NCBI RefSeq assembly: GCF_016808095.1
Contig: NC_068976.1
Location: 6,357,001 to 6,421,000, forward strand
DNA from: Vigna angularis
Lineage: Eukaryota; Streptophyta; Magnoliopsida; Fabales; Fabaceae
Length of the DNA stretch: 64,000 nucleotides
Direction of reading: 5' to 3'
This document shows, piece by piece, positions 46,931-59,401 of this stretch (its first letter is position 1; every line of letters starts with the position of its first letter). The notes under the pieces were generated by a model. It had not been told where the DNA came from, did not search any database, and saw only the letters and a program-made list of their open reading frames with translations. A program made the translations under genes and the position numbers.

Positions 46931-47290
46931 TGCCTTGTATCTCAAACCAATAAGGGGGTGAATTGGATTTTGTCTTAAAAAATTGTTCTTTTCAAAAGCT
47001 TTACAAAATCTTTGGTTTTCTTGAAATCAATAAAATAACAATAATGAATCGACAATAAAAGAGAAAGGATAGAGAAAGATTAACTTAAGAAATTTATACT
47101 GATTCGGCCAAGCCTACATTCAGTCTTCCTTCAACAATCTGAGTTGAAGGGATTCCACTATAATGATAGAGTTACAAGAATACAGAGATATCCTCTCTCA
47201 ATGTACTTCTCACCCCACTCAAAATCACTATAGCAAACAAGATGTGAACACCTTCACAATCTTACTAAACAAAGAAAAATCACAACTCTC
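46931..47290 (-). repeat. Inverted LTR fragment of the 39-40 kb copia-like family
   Basis: Starts TGCCTTGTATCTCAAACC directly after the gypsy relic and is the reverse complement of about 40010-40387, with moderate divergence. It appears to be inserted into the gypsy relic. Confidence 0.7.
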
Positions 47291-49000
47291 TTAACACTTG
47301 AGAACAATGACAACTCTTAATGAGAACACACACGACTCTGTCCAAATAAGAATTGGTACTTTTCCAACTCTTATTATTGATTTTAGTTGTTGGTGTTGAG
47401 AAATAATGTACAATGTGGAAATATGGTTTTGTGGCTGTTTGGTACATGTATATCGTTTGGATGGAGTAATTGTGTTGACCTTAATTATATTTGGACAGTT
47501 TTAGTCATGGGTGTTGTATGGTTGGTGTTATATGGTTGTTTGATATCGCTTTCATTGAGTTGATTGCCATATAGATTATCTTTTGCTCTCAAGTTGTCTA
47601 GTTTTGTTTGGTGAGCTCTTGAGAAATGATAGAGTTAGAAATGTCCAAGTAAGGTTGGATAGACTTTGAGAGTACCCCAAGGTTATGAAGTGGTTTAGAG
47701 AGTTGGGTGTGAAGCCCTTGAGTTAAGGGTCTTCCTTTTGTTTGTGAGAAGTAGGAAAGAGGAACTCTTCGATTGTGCAAAGAGTAAGAGTGGGTCAGAG
47801 TACCATACCCTCGATCCTGTGGGAAGTAGGGGACGGGAAAATTGTTTAGCCTTATAATCCGACTTGAAGTTAAGTATAGTGCTTGGTGTGCGATGCACCG
47901 AAGCTTTTACTCGTAAGACCTTAAGGAATAGGGGAGACAGGTCCGTACTATAAAGGTAGACTACTCAATCACCCCATAGTTAATATTGTAAGATTAGTGA
48001 GAGAAAAGTTGGAAAGAGAGTTACGGGTAATGATTGATTGGTTGTTGAATGAGTAGTTGATTGACGAATTAGATATGTTCTTATGATTCCATTGTATTTA
48101 ATTGTTGGTTTTGTATATGTTTTAACTGTTAGCTTCCCATACATTTGTTTGTTTTGTTTGTGCCTGTGACGATGATCGTATAACGTGTGTTATACGGGAG
48201 CTTAGATAGGAATGTTGATGTTGCAGGAACAATATGATTTAAGAGAGATGGGTTTGGCAATGGACGTTTTATTTAAAGTTTATCTATTTTTTTTATGTAA
48301 AGAATTATATTAAACCCTTTACATTATTGTTGGATTTGGATAATCTCTATTTTCAAGTGTTAAAAACTTTATTTCTTTGGAAAATTTTAATTATGTTTTG
48401 ATTTTAAATGAATTTACTTTAGACTTTGATGCGCTTAAGTGACTCCTAGTCTTGGGATGTTACATTTTGCACAAAGCCCTCCACCCGAGGCATTGAGTTA
48501 CTTAGACAAGTAGCATTAAATACAGTGAGAGGATATCAAAACACAATCAACTTTGGTTTACAAGTTCAAATTTTAATAACTCTCAATGAGAGGATAAATA
48601 CAATACAGAGAAATTTAAGAACTTGTGAAGTTCTTTCTTTTGTTCTATGAACAGACTTAGACGATGTAAGCTTATGAGAGAATAACAACGTAACGATACA
48701 ATGATAGAAAAAGTTCTTGTATTCTCTTGTGCGAGTCCTCCTTTTATAGTTTTCTTCGAGAGATTACCGTTACTCATAGATAGTTGACTTTGTTGAGAGT
48801 AGTTGGCTTCTCGTACAAAGATATGTACTTTTCTATGCCTTAGGAATAACAACATTGCTTTCATAATTAGAGCTCGTACGACTGAGGTAAGACATAAAGC
48901 TTTAGGAAACATTTTAGGAATGTCTTCCTGTCTCACAACATCTTTATAATCCTCGTGTAGTGCTTTTGAGTATATCTTGGTGTTGTCAATATCTGCAAAG

Positions 49001-49792
49001 ATAAAGAGGGCAAAATCATAACAAAGAAGATACAATATGTACATACATTTAATGATCTATACGTTGATATAGTGTTGAAACATGTTTCGTGTAAGCTTGA
49101 GCTTTTTCAAGTAGTGAGAATTGATAAGATATAACATTTATGGTTTCTTTAACTATACACGCTTTTGTCAAATGTTTGTTTAATTCTTTTATGCTTAACA
49201 TATCATGGACTGTCTTATAAGCCTTTAGAAAGAATGTTCTTATGTGCAAGCATTATACATTTATAAACAATATTTTGTTAAATATTGTTCGTTAAACTTC
49301 AAATCTTTGAGATGCTAGACAATTTATTTTTTTAGACGATTTTGTCTTAACAATCTTTTTTTTTATGTTTAACAAATATCCATGCTAACGAAATATGTTT
49401 AAGAAGAATTTGAAAGAATTTCAACAATATTGATCAGAATCTGAATATTTAGAAAATATTTTAATACAACTTATCAAAGCATAAATTTTATCTCTTCAAA
49501 TCATTTGCTCATGATATAGGGTTTATGCATTTTCAAACTATTAAAGCGAATAAGTTTAGATGATATGTTTCATGGCATTTGTATCTCAGAACTATTGATT
49601 CAAGGATAAATCTAGGAGATATCTTATACCATTTCCATATCAACACTATGATGACTTAGTTTCAACCATATATTTTCCTATCAGAGCTATCATAAAAATA
49701 TTTGTTCAAGTCTATCTCATAGCTTTCATATATCAAAGTTATAAATATATGTGTAAACAATATTTTGTAGTTATTGTATCAAAGCTTGTAGG
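49001..49792. other. Intergenic
   Basis: AT-rich, no gene or repeat that I recognise beyond simple AT tracts. Confidence 0.5.
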
Positions 49793-50088
49793 CTTTGTTC
49801 ACTTGAATGGATTTGAGGGAGAGTGATTGAATGGATTTGGAAGGATTTAAAGGTAAATTTTTTTGTTGTTTATTTGAGTGGATTTGGAGTTAAGTGAGAG
49901 TCGATTTGGAAGTAAATTTATTTAATTTGTCACATCAATCAAATCCTATATTAATTCTCACAAACTTTACTTCCAAATCCACTCTCACTTACCTCTAAAT
50001 CCACTCAAATAAATAACAAAAAAATTTACCTTCAAATCCTCTTAAATCCATTCAATCATCCTCCCCAAATCCATTTAAGTGAACAAAG
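49793..50088. mobile_element. Fold-back MITE (about 296 bp)
   Basis: Termini CTTTGTTCACTTGAATGG and the complement CTTTGTTCACTTAAATGG. The arms pair imperfectly over about 110-130 bp, so the element can form one long hairpin. No convincing target-site duplication, so the superfamily is left open. Confidence 0.7.
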
Positions 50089-51416
50089 TCGTAAAGATAG
50101 ATCTTAAATGACATTTCATAGCATTTATATCAGAGCTGTACGAGGAATATGTCTAAGCAAATATCTTTGATAGCATAAAATCATTCTTTGAGTCTTTTGA
50201 TATGATGATTTTACATTTCATTTCAGTCTGGAGATTAAGTATGGCATTTGAATTAGCACCATAATTGTGATCTTTGATTCAACTTGTCTTAATATTTCTC
50301 ATTTTCATACAGGTATCCAGTATCCATTCAGAAGTTCCATCTAGGATTTTTAAATTTTGTACTTGTTCTCCGCATGTGCACATCTTCATCCATACATACT
50401 AACCAATTTAGAGTTTCATGTGCATTCGTATAACCTATTCTGTATTGCAATAAAAAAAATCTCTGCATATCAAAAGTAGTTTCTAGAATCATTCTACTCT
50501 GCATTGGTTCTGCATTCAACATCTACATCCTTAACCCTTATGCTACTATATTGTTGTTGGTAGTTTGGGTTTTAGGCTGAGAATTCAATTCTGTTTGTAG
50601 CCATTTCATACCTGATTCTCACATTTTGGCACTGCATAACATTCTAGGTTTAGTTAATGCATATTGTTGGCTCGTCCAATTAGGGATTTTAGTTCTTTTC
50701 CTTTTTCCGCATTAGTGAAGTAGTCAAATTAGGCAGTGAATAAAAGCAGTTCAGTTGCTTTATCAATTGGCTACCACGTTATTTTTGTGCTGTCATTTAG
50801 GTGTTTATAGGCCTTTTGCAGCATTCTTCCATCCTTGCATCTGCATTAGCATTCCATTAAAAAAAATAGATTTTACAGAGTTATATATTCTGGTGCCAAT
50901 AAAAAGTATGTCCCTATACATGCATATGCATTGCATCTTAGAGTACACTATTATAGGCATTTAAGCTTTACCTTTTGCATCTTATATTTTTCAGTGCGTA
51001 CATTTAGATTCATCTTGATAGTTTCATTCATTTATTTCATTTTTTAATTTCCCCCATTGTATGTTGGTTAAATATACAAACTAGAGCTTAATATGTACCA
51101 ATTCCTTGGACTGACACCATCGGTTATCCTATACTACATTAGAAGATTTATGATTTTATTAATTTTATTGAGACAAAAAAGAATTTTAACAATAATGTTA
51201 ATGTTTTTAAGTGTTAATTAATGTTTAAAGTTGACATTTAAGTTAAACATGATATTATATAAATAACTTAAATATTAACATAAAACATCATTTAACACAA
51301 AAAAAAAATCATTAAATTAAAATATTTATTTATTTTAAAATTTAAAACTAAAATATATCAAAATTTAAAACATAAATAAATTTTAATTTCACATATAATT
51401 AAAAATATATTTATTT

Positions 51417-51490
<74 letters not shown>

Positions 51491-51844
51491 CACAACTAAA
51501 TATATATTACAATGATCAAGAAATGCGAAATCACAGTAATCGAACTAAAGAAATTAAGCCAGATTCCTTATCCCACATGATTTCACAACTTTGCAGACCA
51601 TAAAAAAAAATATTGTAACCTGTATCAAATGGAGTAAAAGACTAACAAATGATAATTAGTGGCAAATTTATTATCGACCCTGCTCTAGCAATCGAAAACG
51701 CAACCATAACAATCCTTCTCATCACTTTTTTGAGGGAGTTGAAAGAAAGTTCAACCTACTGGCAACTGATACAAGGCTGATGTTCTTTACCTGGTTTTAA
51801 ATCCTCCAGTGTGTAAGCGGAACTGAGTTGACTTGCTTTGTCCC
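50089..51844. other. Intergenic upstream of aminoacylase
   Basis: AT-rich, with a long (AT)n run at about 51420-51489, about 360 bp before the aminoacylase start. No gene recognised. Confidence 0.6.
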
Positions 51845-54800
51845 ATGTCAATGGCTACTCCACACTTTCAGAGTAGCATTCAGCCTTTCGCACTCTTCCA
51901 TTTAATACTCCTCTTCTCCTCGCTCCTCCACACGGCAACCGCAACCCCAAGTCACCAACAAGAACAAGAAGAAGACACTCCCATCACGCGCTTCCAGCAC
52001 TACCTCCGCATCAACACGGCCCACCCCGCCCCTGACTACTACTCCGCAGTCTCCTTCCTCAAAGCCCAAGCCCATTCCTTGGGCCTTACCTCCAAGACCT
52101 TCGAGTTCACCCCCGGCAAGCCCCTCCTCCTCCTCACCTGGCCCGGCTCAAACCCCTCCCTCCCCTCGATCCTCCTCAACTCCCACCTCGACTCCGTCCC
52201 CGCCGAGCCCTCCAAGTGGCTCCACCCACCATTCTCCGCCCACCGCACATCCGACGGCAAAATTTTCGCCCGCGGCGCCCAGGACGACAAATGCATCGCC
52301 GTCCAGTACCTTGAGGCCATCCGCAACCTCAAGGCCCACGCCTTCTCTCCCCTCCGCTCCGTCCACATCTCCCTCGTCCCCGACGAGGAGATAGGCGGCT
52401 TAAACGGCGCCGCCAAGTTCGTCGAGTCCGATGACTTCCTCCGCCTCAACGTTGGTTTCGCGCTCGACGAGGGGCAGGCCTCGCCTGGCGACGAATTTAG
52501 GGTTTTCTACGCGGACAGGGTTCCGTGGAACGTGATAATCCGGGCCAAGGGAATGCCCGGGCACGGGGCGAGGATGTACGATGGGAGTGCGATGGAGAAT
52601 CTGATGGAGAGTATGGAGGCTGTGAGTAGGTTCCGGGAGAGCCAGTTTGACGTGGTTAAGGCTGGGAAAGCGTTGAACGGCGAGGTTGTGTCGGTGAATC
52701 CAGTTTATGTTAAGGCTGGTGTTACTTCTGATGACGTGAGTTTGGGATTGCATGGTCTGGCTTGGTTTTGATTTGATTGAACGTTGTTTTAGAATGAATG
52801 ATGTGCTTTTGTGCAGGAGTTTGCGATGAATGTGCAACCTTCGGAGGCGGAGGCTGGTTTTGATCTAAGGCTGACGCCTACGACTGACCCGGACGAGATG
52901 AGGAGGAGAATTGCAAAGGAATGGGCGCCGGCTGTTAGAAATATGTCGTATGAGGTGAAATTTTTAAAGAAAAAAAAATCTTATTTAGCTTTTGGAACGT
53001 GGCGAAGAAAATTGGCTTTTGATTTGAAATTCGATTCACTAGGATTCGTTCCAGAACTGACTCATAAAGATTGAATATCTGAAATTATTTCCGTAGGCCA
53101 TCCATGCAATTTGACAACATTATCCATAAAGATTTTGCAACTTTTGCAGGTTCAGAAGGGTGAGATAAAGGAAAAAAAATGAGTATACTTAGTTAATCAA
53201 TCAATGATAACAAAAATAGCAGTCATAGAATTAGATCTAGGAAGACCGGTAATAGAACCCAAATATATAGATTTTCATGCTCGATCAGGAATAGGTAAAG
53301 GTTGTAAAATACCAGCAGGTAATCTAAGGGTTTATTTTGCTGACATATATGACAATGTTGTGCCCACCTTTTTAGTTCCTTCTGCATACCTTTCCAATAG
53401 AATTGCTCTTTAATTCTTCTGTAAGTTAACTCATACCCTGAGTGACCCCAAAAGCTGAGTCGTGAAATTGTTCAATAATTTTAGACTTCAATTCCGCATT
53501 ATTATCTACCACCAGTTTGTGTTTCCTTCTGAGGACTTCACCATCAAAAGTAAATTGGTTGTTGTGTCATGTGGATGGTGTCTACAATCTTCTGCAATTT
53601 GTGATCTGCCTTCCAATAGTCTTTTGCTTTAGTAATTAACTGAGGTGTCGACATTAGGATTGTTGCTAAAGTACCCTGATACCTTGGTCCCATAGCCTTG
53701 CTTATATATGCGTTAAAACTGCACCAATATCAATACCAGAAGCATCCATCTCTATAGCAAAGGGCTGCGAGGAATCTGGCAGAATCAAAACAAGTGTTGT
53801 GATAAAGCCTGTTTTAACTTGAAAAATGATTCGTTTCTAGCAATAGTCCAAATAAATGAAGTGCTGCTATCTTCCCATCCCCCTGTATAAATCTTCTATA
53901 GTACCCTGATAATCCGTAAAACACTCTAAGTTCCTTCAAACTAGTTGGCTGAGGCCACTATTGGACTGCTTCAATTTTACCTGGATCAGGTTTGGGCCCC
54001 TGTCACCGAAATCTGATGACCCACTGTGACTTAGAGAAACTGGATTTCTTTTGATTAGGAACCAACAAATTGTTCTTCAAGATAGTTAAAGTCATGTGCA
54101 AACACCTACTATAATGCCCCCGTTTCTTAGTGTAAACCACTATATCATCAAAACAGACTAAAATGAAATGTCTCAATTGTGGTCGAAATATACATTCGTT
54201 AGATTCTCGGAAGTTGCAGCTGTGTTGCTGAGTACGAAAGGTAAAACCATCCATTCATACAATCCATTGTGTTTGAAAAGTTGTTTAATAAATGTCTTCA
54301 TGTATCTGCACTTGATTATATTCACGACTTAAATCCAACTTTAAAATGTCTAGCACCATGCAATTCATCCAAAAGGTCTTTAATTAAAGGTATGGAAAAT
54401 TTATTGTTATCAGTGAGAGCATTAAGCTTTCTGAAATCCGTACTTCTCCATGATCCATCTTTCTTTTTAACCAAAAGGCATAATAACTTGAACTTTCTCT
54501 GATAAACCCCGTGGACAATAAAGCTTGTATTTGTCTCTCTATTTCTTCTTTTTGAATATGATACCCGTAAGGTTTTAAACAAAAATGGAATAGTGCTTGT
54601 TAAGATAATCTGATGGTCTGGTCATACCTTCTTGGAGGTGGTAATTGAGTAGGTTCTTGGAACACACTCTGGAACTGCTGTAATAAGGTATCCAATTGTA
54701 CTTTCTGTGGTGGAGTTAATTCAGAGATTTGCTGCGTTGCTGAGGCCAGGAATCAATCTGCAGCTTACCAATAACATAGTTTTCCCTTGCGCTACCCTTA

Positions 54801-57800
54801 GATTTCCTGAAATCTGAAAACTGTCATTTATATTCTGCTCACCTGTAATGTAATCATCTCTCCCTGATGCTGAAAACTCAGTTAATTTAGCACAATTCCA
54901 CGAAATTATGCCTAGTGTCTTAAACTATTGCATTCTCAAAATTAACCCAAAATGACTACTTGGCAGGACAAGAAAATCAGCCTAGAACAAGTGGTTACTG
55001 AATTTCGATGTCGCTTGAGGGCTTATTCTTGTAATTCTCAGACGTTTATCAGAAGCCACTGTAACAAAAAAATCTCTAATGAAAGTGGTTTTTAGCCCCA
55101 ATAGTTTCATCCATTTTTCACTGATAAAATTATGATTACTTCCGATATCCATTAAAAAAGGAACCTCTTGTTCCTTGATCAAACCAATCAGTTGCAAAGT
55201 GTTCCCGCTAGCTAGTCCTTGTAAAGCATTTCAAGAAATGTGAACTAGAGAATCATTTACCAGATCAAGAATCTGTCGTATCGCTTCATTATCTTGCTCA
55301 TTATCAGCATCAGAGTTACTACCATTATCATTCATGTAGTCTTGGGCCAAGAAAATTGCATTCAATTTCCCCCAAACTTTACACTTAACCCTATGATTCT
55401 AATCCCATTTTTGTCCACACAATCGGCATAATCCTTTAGAAGTTATTTCCCCAACCTCTTTTCTGGAAACTGATCCTGCAGATGGAGACTGATAATCAGC
55501 AACAGAAGCTGATTTCAAAGGCGTAGCTGTAGGATTTTGCTTCAGTGTAGTAATTGGCGGTGTGTGATTGTTTGAAGAGGAGTAGACCATGGTCTTGAAT
55601 ATTGGAATTGTGCTTCCATGATGAAATGTCATTCCCATTGTTTCTCTTTGTAATTTCTTGCAGCACCTCATCGTGTAGTCTTGCTAGACATACTTGCTTA
55701 AATAATAGTTGGTCTATGCACACGAACAAAATTTTCCAGTTCCAAATTTAATCATGAAAAGAAAAAACTTAATGCTATTTCTTCAGTAATTGTGACTCTA
55801 GCCAAAAGATTATCAAAAATTTTCAAGTAATCAATTAACGACCTTCCCTATTTCAGCCGAGCTCTGCTGCTCGATCATCAAATGCCTCTTCATCAAATCT
55901 ATTGCCAATGTGTTGCAGGATTTGAATCCATGTTTTAGTCTTTGAATCACTTGTTTGAATGTAATGACGTTTCCATGAGAATGCCTTGTCCATAGAAAGA
56001 AGCAGTAACCAACCACGTTGACTAACAGGTGTGCCCTCCAGCTCAAAAAATTGTTCCACTTTTGCTTGCCAATCACGGAAATTGGTTCCATCAAAAGATG
56101 GAAATTGCGGCTAATCTTGAGAAACTATGGGCATAGGTGAAATTTGCCGGTCAGAATTCAATGCTGCCATAGATGAGACTTGCCCCTCAATCGATGTTAT
56201 AATGTCTGTAAAGTTTTCTAGGTTAATTCTTGAGAATCCACCATAGTTTTCACCAAAGAATCCATGCGGTTTTCAAGCTCCTTGCTGGTCGTTGTTGCTG
56301 GCTAACTTATACCAATTGTCAAACTTTGACTTCAACCAGGTAAACACTCACAGCTTTAGAGGACAAAATCAATATTTTTCATTACTCACTTGAGAGAAGC
56401 AAGGGTTATATATATAATCCCTTACAAAGGAGTTCTGCTTTTAGAAAACAGACTCAACATACAAAATAACAAACTCTGTAAAAAGAGTTATAACATTGTT
56501 TACTTCAAATCTTCTAATCCTTATAACTTCTACACAAATATTGTGGTGAGAGGAAATTTTCTGAGGTAAAACTATAGATGTAAATTTCAATCCTTAAAAA
56601 GTAAAATTACACTTACCTTCTTTCGGAGTTAGTGTTGATGACACTTACATTCGTCTCATTAGAAAATGGTACCTTCCTCCCTTCGTCATTTGAAGGCATT
56701 GTGTATGGGCCATTCCCCATACCAGTGTTTACGGTACTGAACTTTATAGGTAGGTGTGATGGATGGTATACATAATAAAGTTCACTATCTTGGAACTTGA
56801 AAGAGAGAGTGACTTTATTATTTTCATTCATATCAATTACATTCTCCTTACCTCTATTTGTAGCAATCTAATCATCTAAAAAAAGGAAATAAGGAAATAA
56901 TATACTGAAAAATAATCTAGAAGATCCTACAAATATTTTTCTCTAATGAGGAAGATTCTATAGATATTTTTTCTAATATTTTTTCTAATTAAGAAGATAC
57001 TATAGATAGTTTCTCTAATTACAACAGATACCTATTGATTGCTATGCATTAACTTCAACATGTACTAATAATAAGTAGTTAGATTTAAACGTATATAAAA
57101 CACAAGATAGAAAATAACAGTGTCAAAACTCTTTCATAAGTCATAAAATGACAAAATTGCCAAATAATTTCATAATATAAATATAATTTTTTCAATTTTA
57201 ACTCTTCATTTTTTAAAGCTATTATATATGAAGAGGTCAGCTTAGAAAAATCTAAGGCTCAAAAGTTGGTCTCTAGTGATTATTGAACGGAAGGTTTCAT
57301 TGGTTCATATACTAGAATTCACTCCTGTTTTTATGCTTCTCCCGGGTAAAGAAAGGAAGATAATACATGTACTGAAAGATGAACATTAGTGATTAAGAAC
57401 TGTGTTTTGCATTCGAAAGGTCACAAGATAGGCTAACAAGGAAGTCAATACATTATCTTGAAGACCCTTTATGCAATGCAAAGGGATATTGTAGATATGA
57501 AAGATATTTGGAGCTTTTGTGCCAATGGAATTCTATTCAATGCTTGAAATAATCGATTTCTGGGATAATGTTTGCCATACCATAGAAGTCCTAAAGACTA
57601 CAAGGGTCCCTCATAAGATAGGGTCAAGGGCACTAACCATACTTGATGAGTGGAAACAAAGTATAGACAAGGGGCCTTGTTTCTATTAGATATATGGTAT
57701 TCTCGGGTAGACTTTTTATTTTCATTTGGGTTCAACTATAAAACTTGATGATAAGAACCGTGACTTTTGTTGGAATTAGAGATAAGGCGAATTTATGGTG

Positions 57801-59401
57801 TATAAGTGGGTGCAAACCTCATCTTATAAGCTAGTTTTGTAAGGTTAAGTTTAACTTAAAGTCCACTTCTTAACATGGTATTAGAATCATGGGTTAGAGT
57901 CTATCATAGCGAAAATATTTTGTTTGTTGGATATATTGTTTCTCCGTTATCCGACCGTTATTGGACAATCCATTGATGTCTAGTCTCATACTCGAGATTT
58001 ATATACCTCGATATGACAAGATGTGATGGAATCTCATATCAACAAAAGATAAGACAAGTTTATAATATATAAGTAGATGCAAATCTCATCTTACAAGTCG
58101 TTTTTGTAGGATTGAGTTAGATTTGAAGTCTATTTCTTAATAAGTTCCATAAAAGCTAGCTATTTTCCAGGGCAAAATCCCACTCACGGACTTCTTATGT
58201 AGGGTTGAAGTCCCACATTGCAATTGGGTCTTATAGTCCCACCTCTTGGTTGCAGCCTAAGTTGCCTTTGTGCTAACCGTTTGACTAGTCTCGAGTGAGA
58301 ATTCCACTGTTGACATTGCTTGTTTACAATTAACACACTTTGTGCAAAAATCTTACGCCAATTGATAAAAATGTTGGGAGAACCATACTACTAGAGCTAG
58401 CCACTGTGGTCTGAGAATCCAACGCCTTGTTAACCTCATGCTTTATCAAAAAGCTAGGTATTATAGTGGAGAGTCCAAGCCCTGCAAATGGATCCTAACA
58501 CTTAGCCCCTAATAAATCTCCTGGTAATAAAACTGTCCATGAACATGTTATATTAGAATAATATTTGTCAAAGCCATTGAATAGATGAACCCGCATAAAT
58601 GAAAATGAGGTTCAAGTTATTCCAGAAAACTGCAAATTGCAATGTTGTTATGAATACTATACAAGTATTAAAACACACTAAGCTGTCTCAACTTTAGAAT
58701 TGTTGTCATCACGTTTCCTCTGTCCTACTAGAGGATTTTCTTGCTTTAGGCACTCTGTATTGCCGTTTGACATTGAATGAACACCATGAATAGTACAAGA
58801 GCTTGTAAGCTTTTTCTTTATGCTACGTGGTCTTATTCTATTCCTTTATATTGCCATTTGTTGCTCGGTTGTTGAAACATAAAACCATTTCTTTGCCATT
58901 AATTTCCTGACTGATTTATGTGTCTTGTTTTTTTGCAACCAAATTTTGAAGATTACTGAGAAAGGACCCATCAGAGACTACATGGGACGCCCGATAATGA
59001 CTGCAACTAATGATTCCAATCCATGGTGGTCAGTTTTCAAGCAAGCTATCACATCTATTGGAGAAAAACTCTCAAGTCCTGAAATTCTTGCATCCACAAC
59101 TGATGCAAGATACCTCAGACAGAAAGGAATTCCTGTACTCGGTTTCTCCCCAATGAAAAATACTCCCATCTTGCTTCATGATCACAACGAGGTTTAAATA
59201 ATTCTTTCAATTCTTCATTGTTCTGCATTTCTCATTTCATTCCAATGAAGCCTGTTACTCTAGTGTGTGTGTGTGTGTGTATATTTTAATTCCTGTTACT
59301 TTCATTTGCAGCACTTAAAAGATACCGTGTTCATGAAGGGAATACAAGTGTACGAGTCTCTTATAAGTTCCTTAAGTACATTTACCGAAGCTTCACATTA
59401 G
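51845..59401 (+). CDS. Aminoacylase-1 (M20A zinc metallopeptidase family), four exons
   Basis: Exons 51845-52735, 52817-52954, 58952-59191, 59312-59401, all in frame, about 452 aa. The enzyme hydrolyses N-acyl-L-amino acids to free amino acid and carboxylate. Residues about 10-35 form a hydrophobic signal peptide ([20 protein letters not shown]), pointing to the secretory pathway. M20 zinc and catalytic residues are present: [28 protein letters not shown] (general base E), FALDEG, the dimer-domain PGHGAR, and near the end LLHDHNE. Exon 2 encodes [16 protein letters not shown], and exon 3 [14 protein letters not shown] ... [14 protein letters not shown]. The frame opens at 51833 with TTG, so I take the ATG at 51845. 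Exon 1 is strikingly GC-rich compared with exons 3-4 and the flanks. Intron 2 is 6 kb and contains retroelement relics; no exon is broken. Confidence 0.95.
53150..56330 (-). pseudogene. Ty3/gypsy gag-pol relic in intron 2 of aminoacylase
   Basis: Minus-strand reading with many stops. Gag lies at about 55250-56270 with a knuckle [10 protein letters not shown] near 55400-55430. The protease is at about 54982-55197 (DIGSNHNFI, active D present). RT is at about 54003-54582 ([43 protein letters not shown]). RNase H follows. Integrase starts at about 53150-53530 ([31 protein letters not shown]). A degenerate Met-type primer site (TGGTATAAG) lies near 56310, with 5' LTR-like sequence to its right. 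Non-functional, and antisense to the host gene. Confidence 0.88.
56331..57767. other. Intron 2 of aminoacylase: gypsy 5' LTR remnant and AT-rich DNA
   Basis: About 56335-56620 is probably the 5' LTR of the gypsy relic; I could not find its partner to the left. The remainder is unannotated AT-rich intron. Confidence 0.4.
57768..58142 (+). mobile_element. TRIM (terminal-repeat retrotransposon in miniature) relic
   Basis: Two diverged LTR-like copies of about 105-110 bp (57768-57875 and about 58035-58142) share GTATAAGTGGGTGCAAACCT / ATATAAGTAGATGCAAATCT and TTCTTAA at their ends. The first is followed directly by TGGTATTAGAATCATGGG, a degenerate tRNA-Met primer site. No coding capacity. Confidence 0.65.
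58143..58951 (+). other. Intron 2 of aminoacylase, 3' end
   Basis: Non-coding, with a possible further LTR scrap around AAGTCCCACATTGCAATTGG (about 58209). It ends in TTTTGAAG, the acceptor before exon 3. Confidence 0.5.

Larger units (their letters stand above)
44730..49000 (-). mobile_element. Decayed Ty3/gypsy (Tat-like) relic bounded by diverged LTR-like blocks
   Basis: Blocks at about 44730-45930 and 48400-49000 share diverged stretches (for example TTAGACGATRTAAGCT and the GAGAGAT...CGTT region), as expected of old LTRs. The left block begins with AGCAAGTATACTAAGTAATT ... AGTCTCGTATTCATAGGGAATT, reminiscent of the LTR signature of element A. The only coding relic between them is the RT/RNase H stretch at 46630-46925. 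Boundaries are approximate. Confidence 0.45.

Noticed and set aside
48583..49044. 153-codon minus-strand frame
   Set aside because: Falls in an LTR-like block homologous to 45.1-45.9 kb; no known domain.
53204..53413. Plus-strand frame [20 protein letters not shown], first suspected to be organellar DNA
   Set aside because: The opposite strand reads as gypsy integrase ([19 protein letters not shown]), so this is its antisense shadow.
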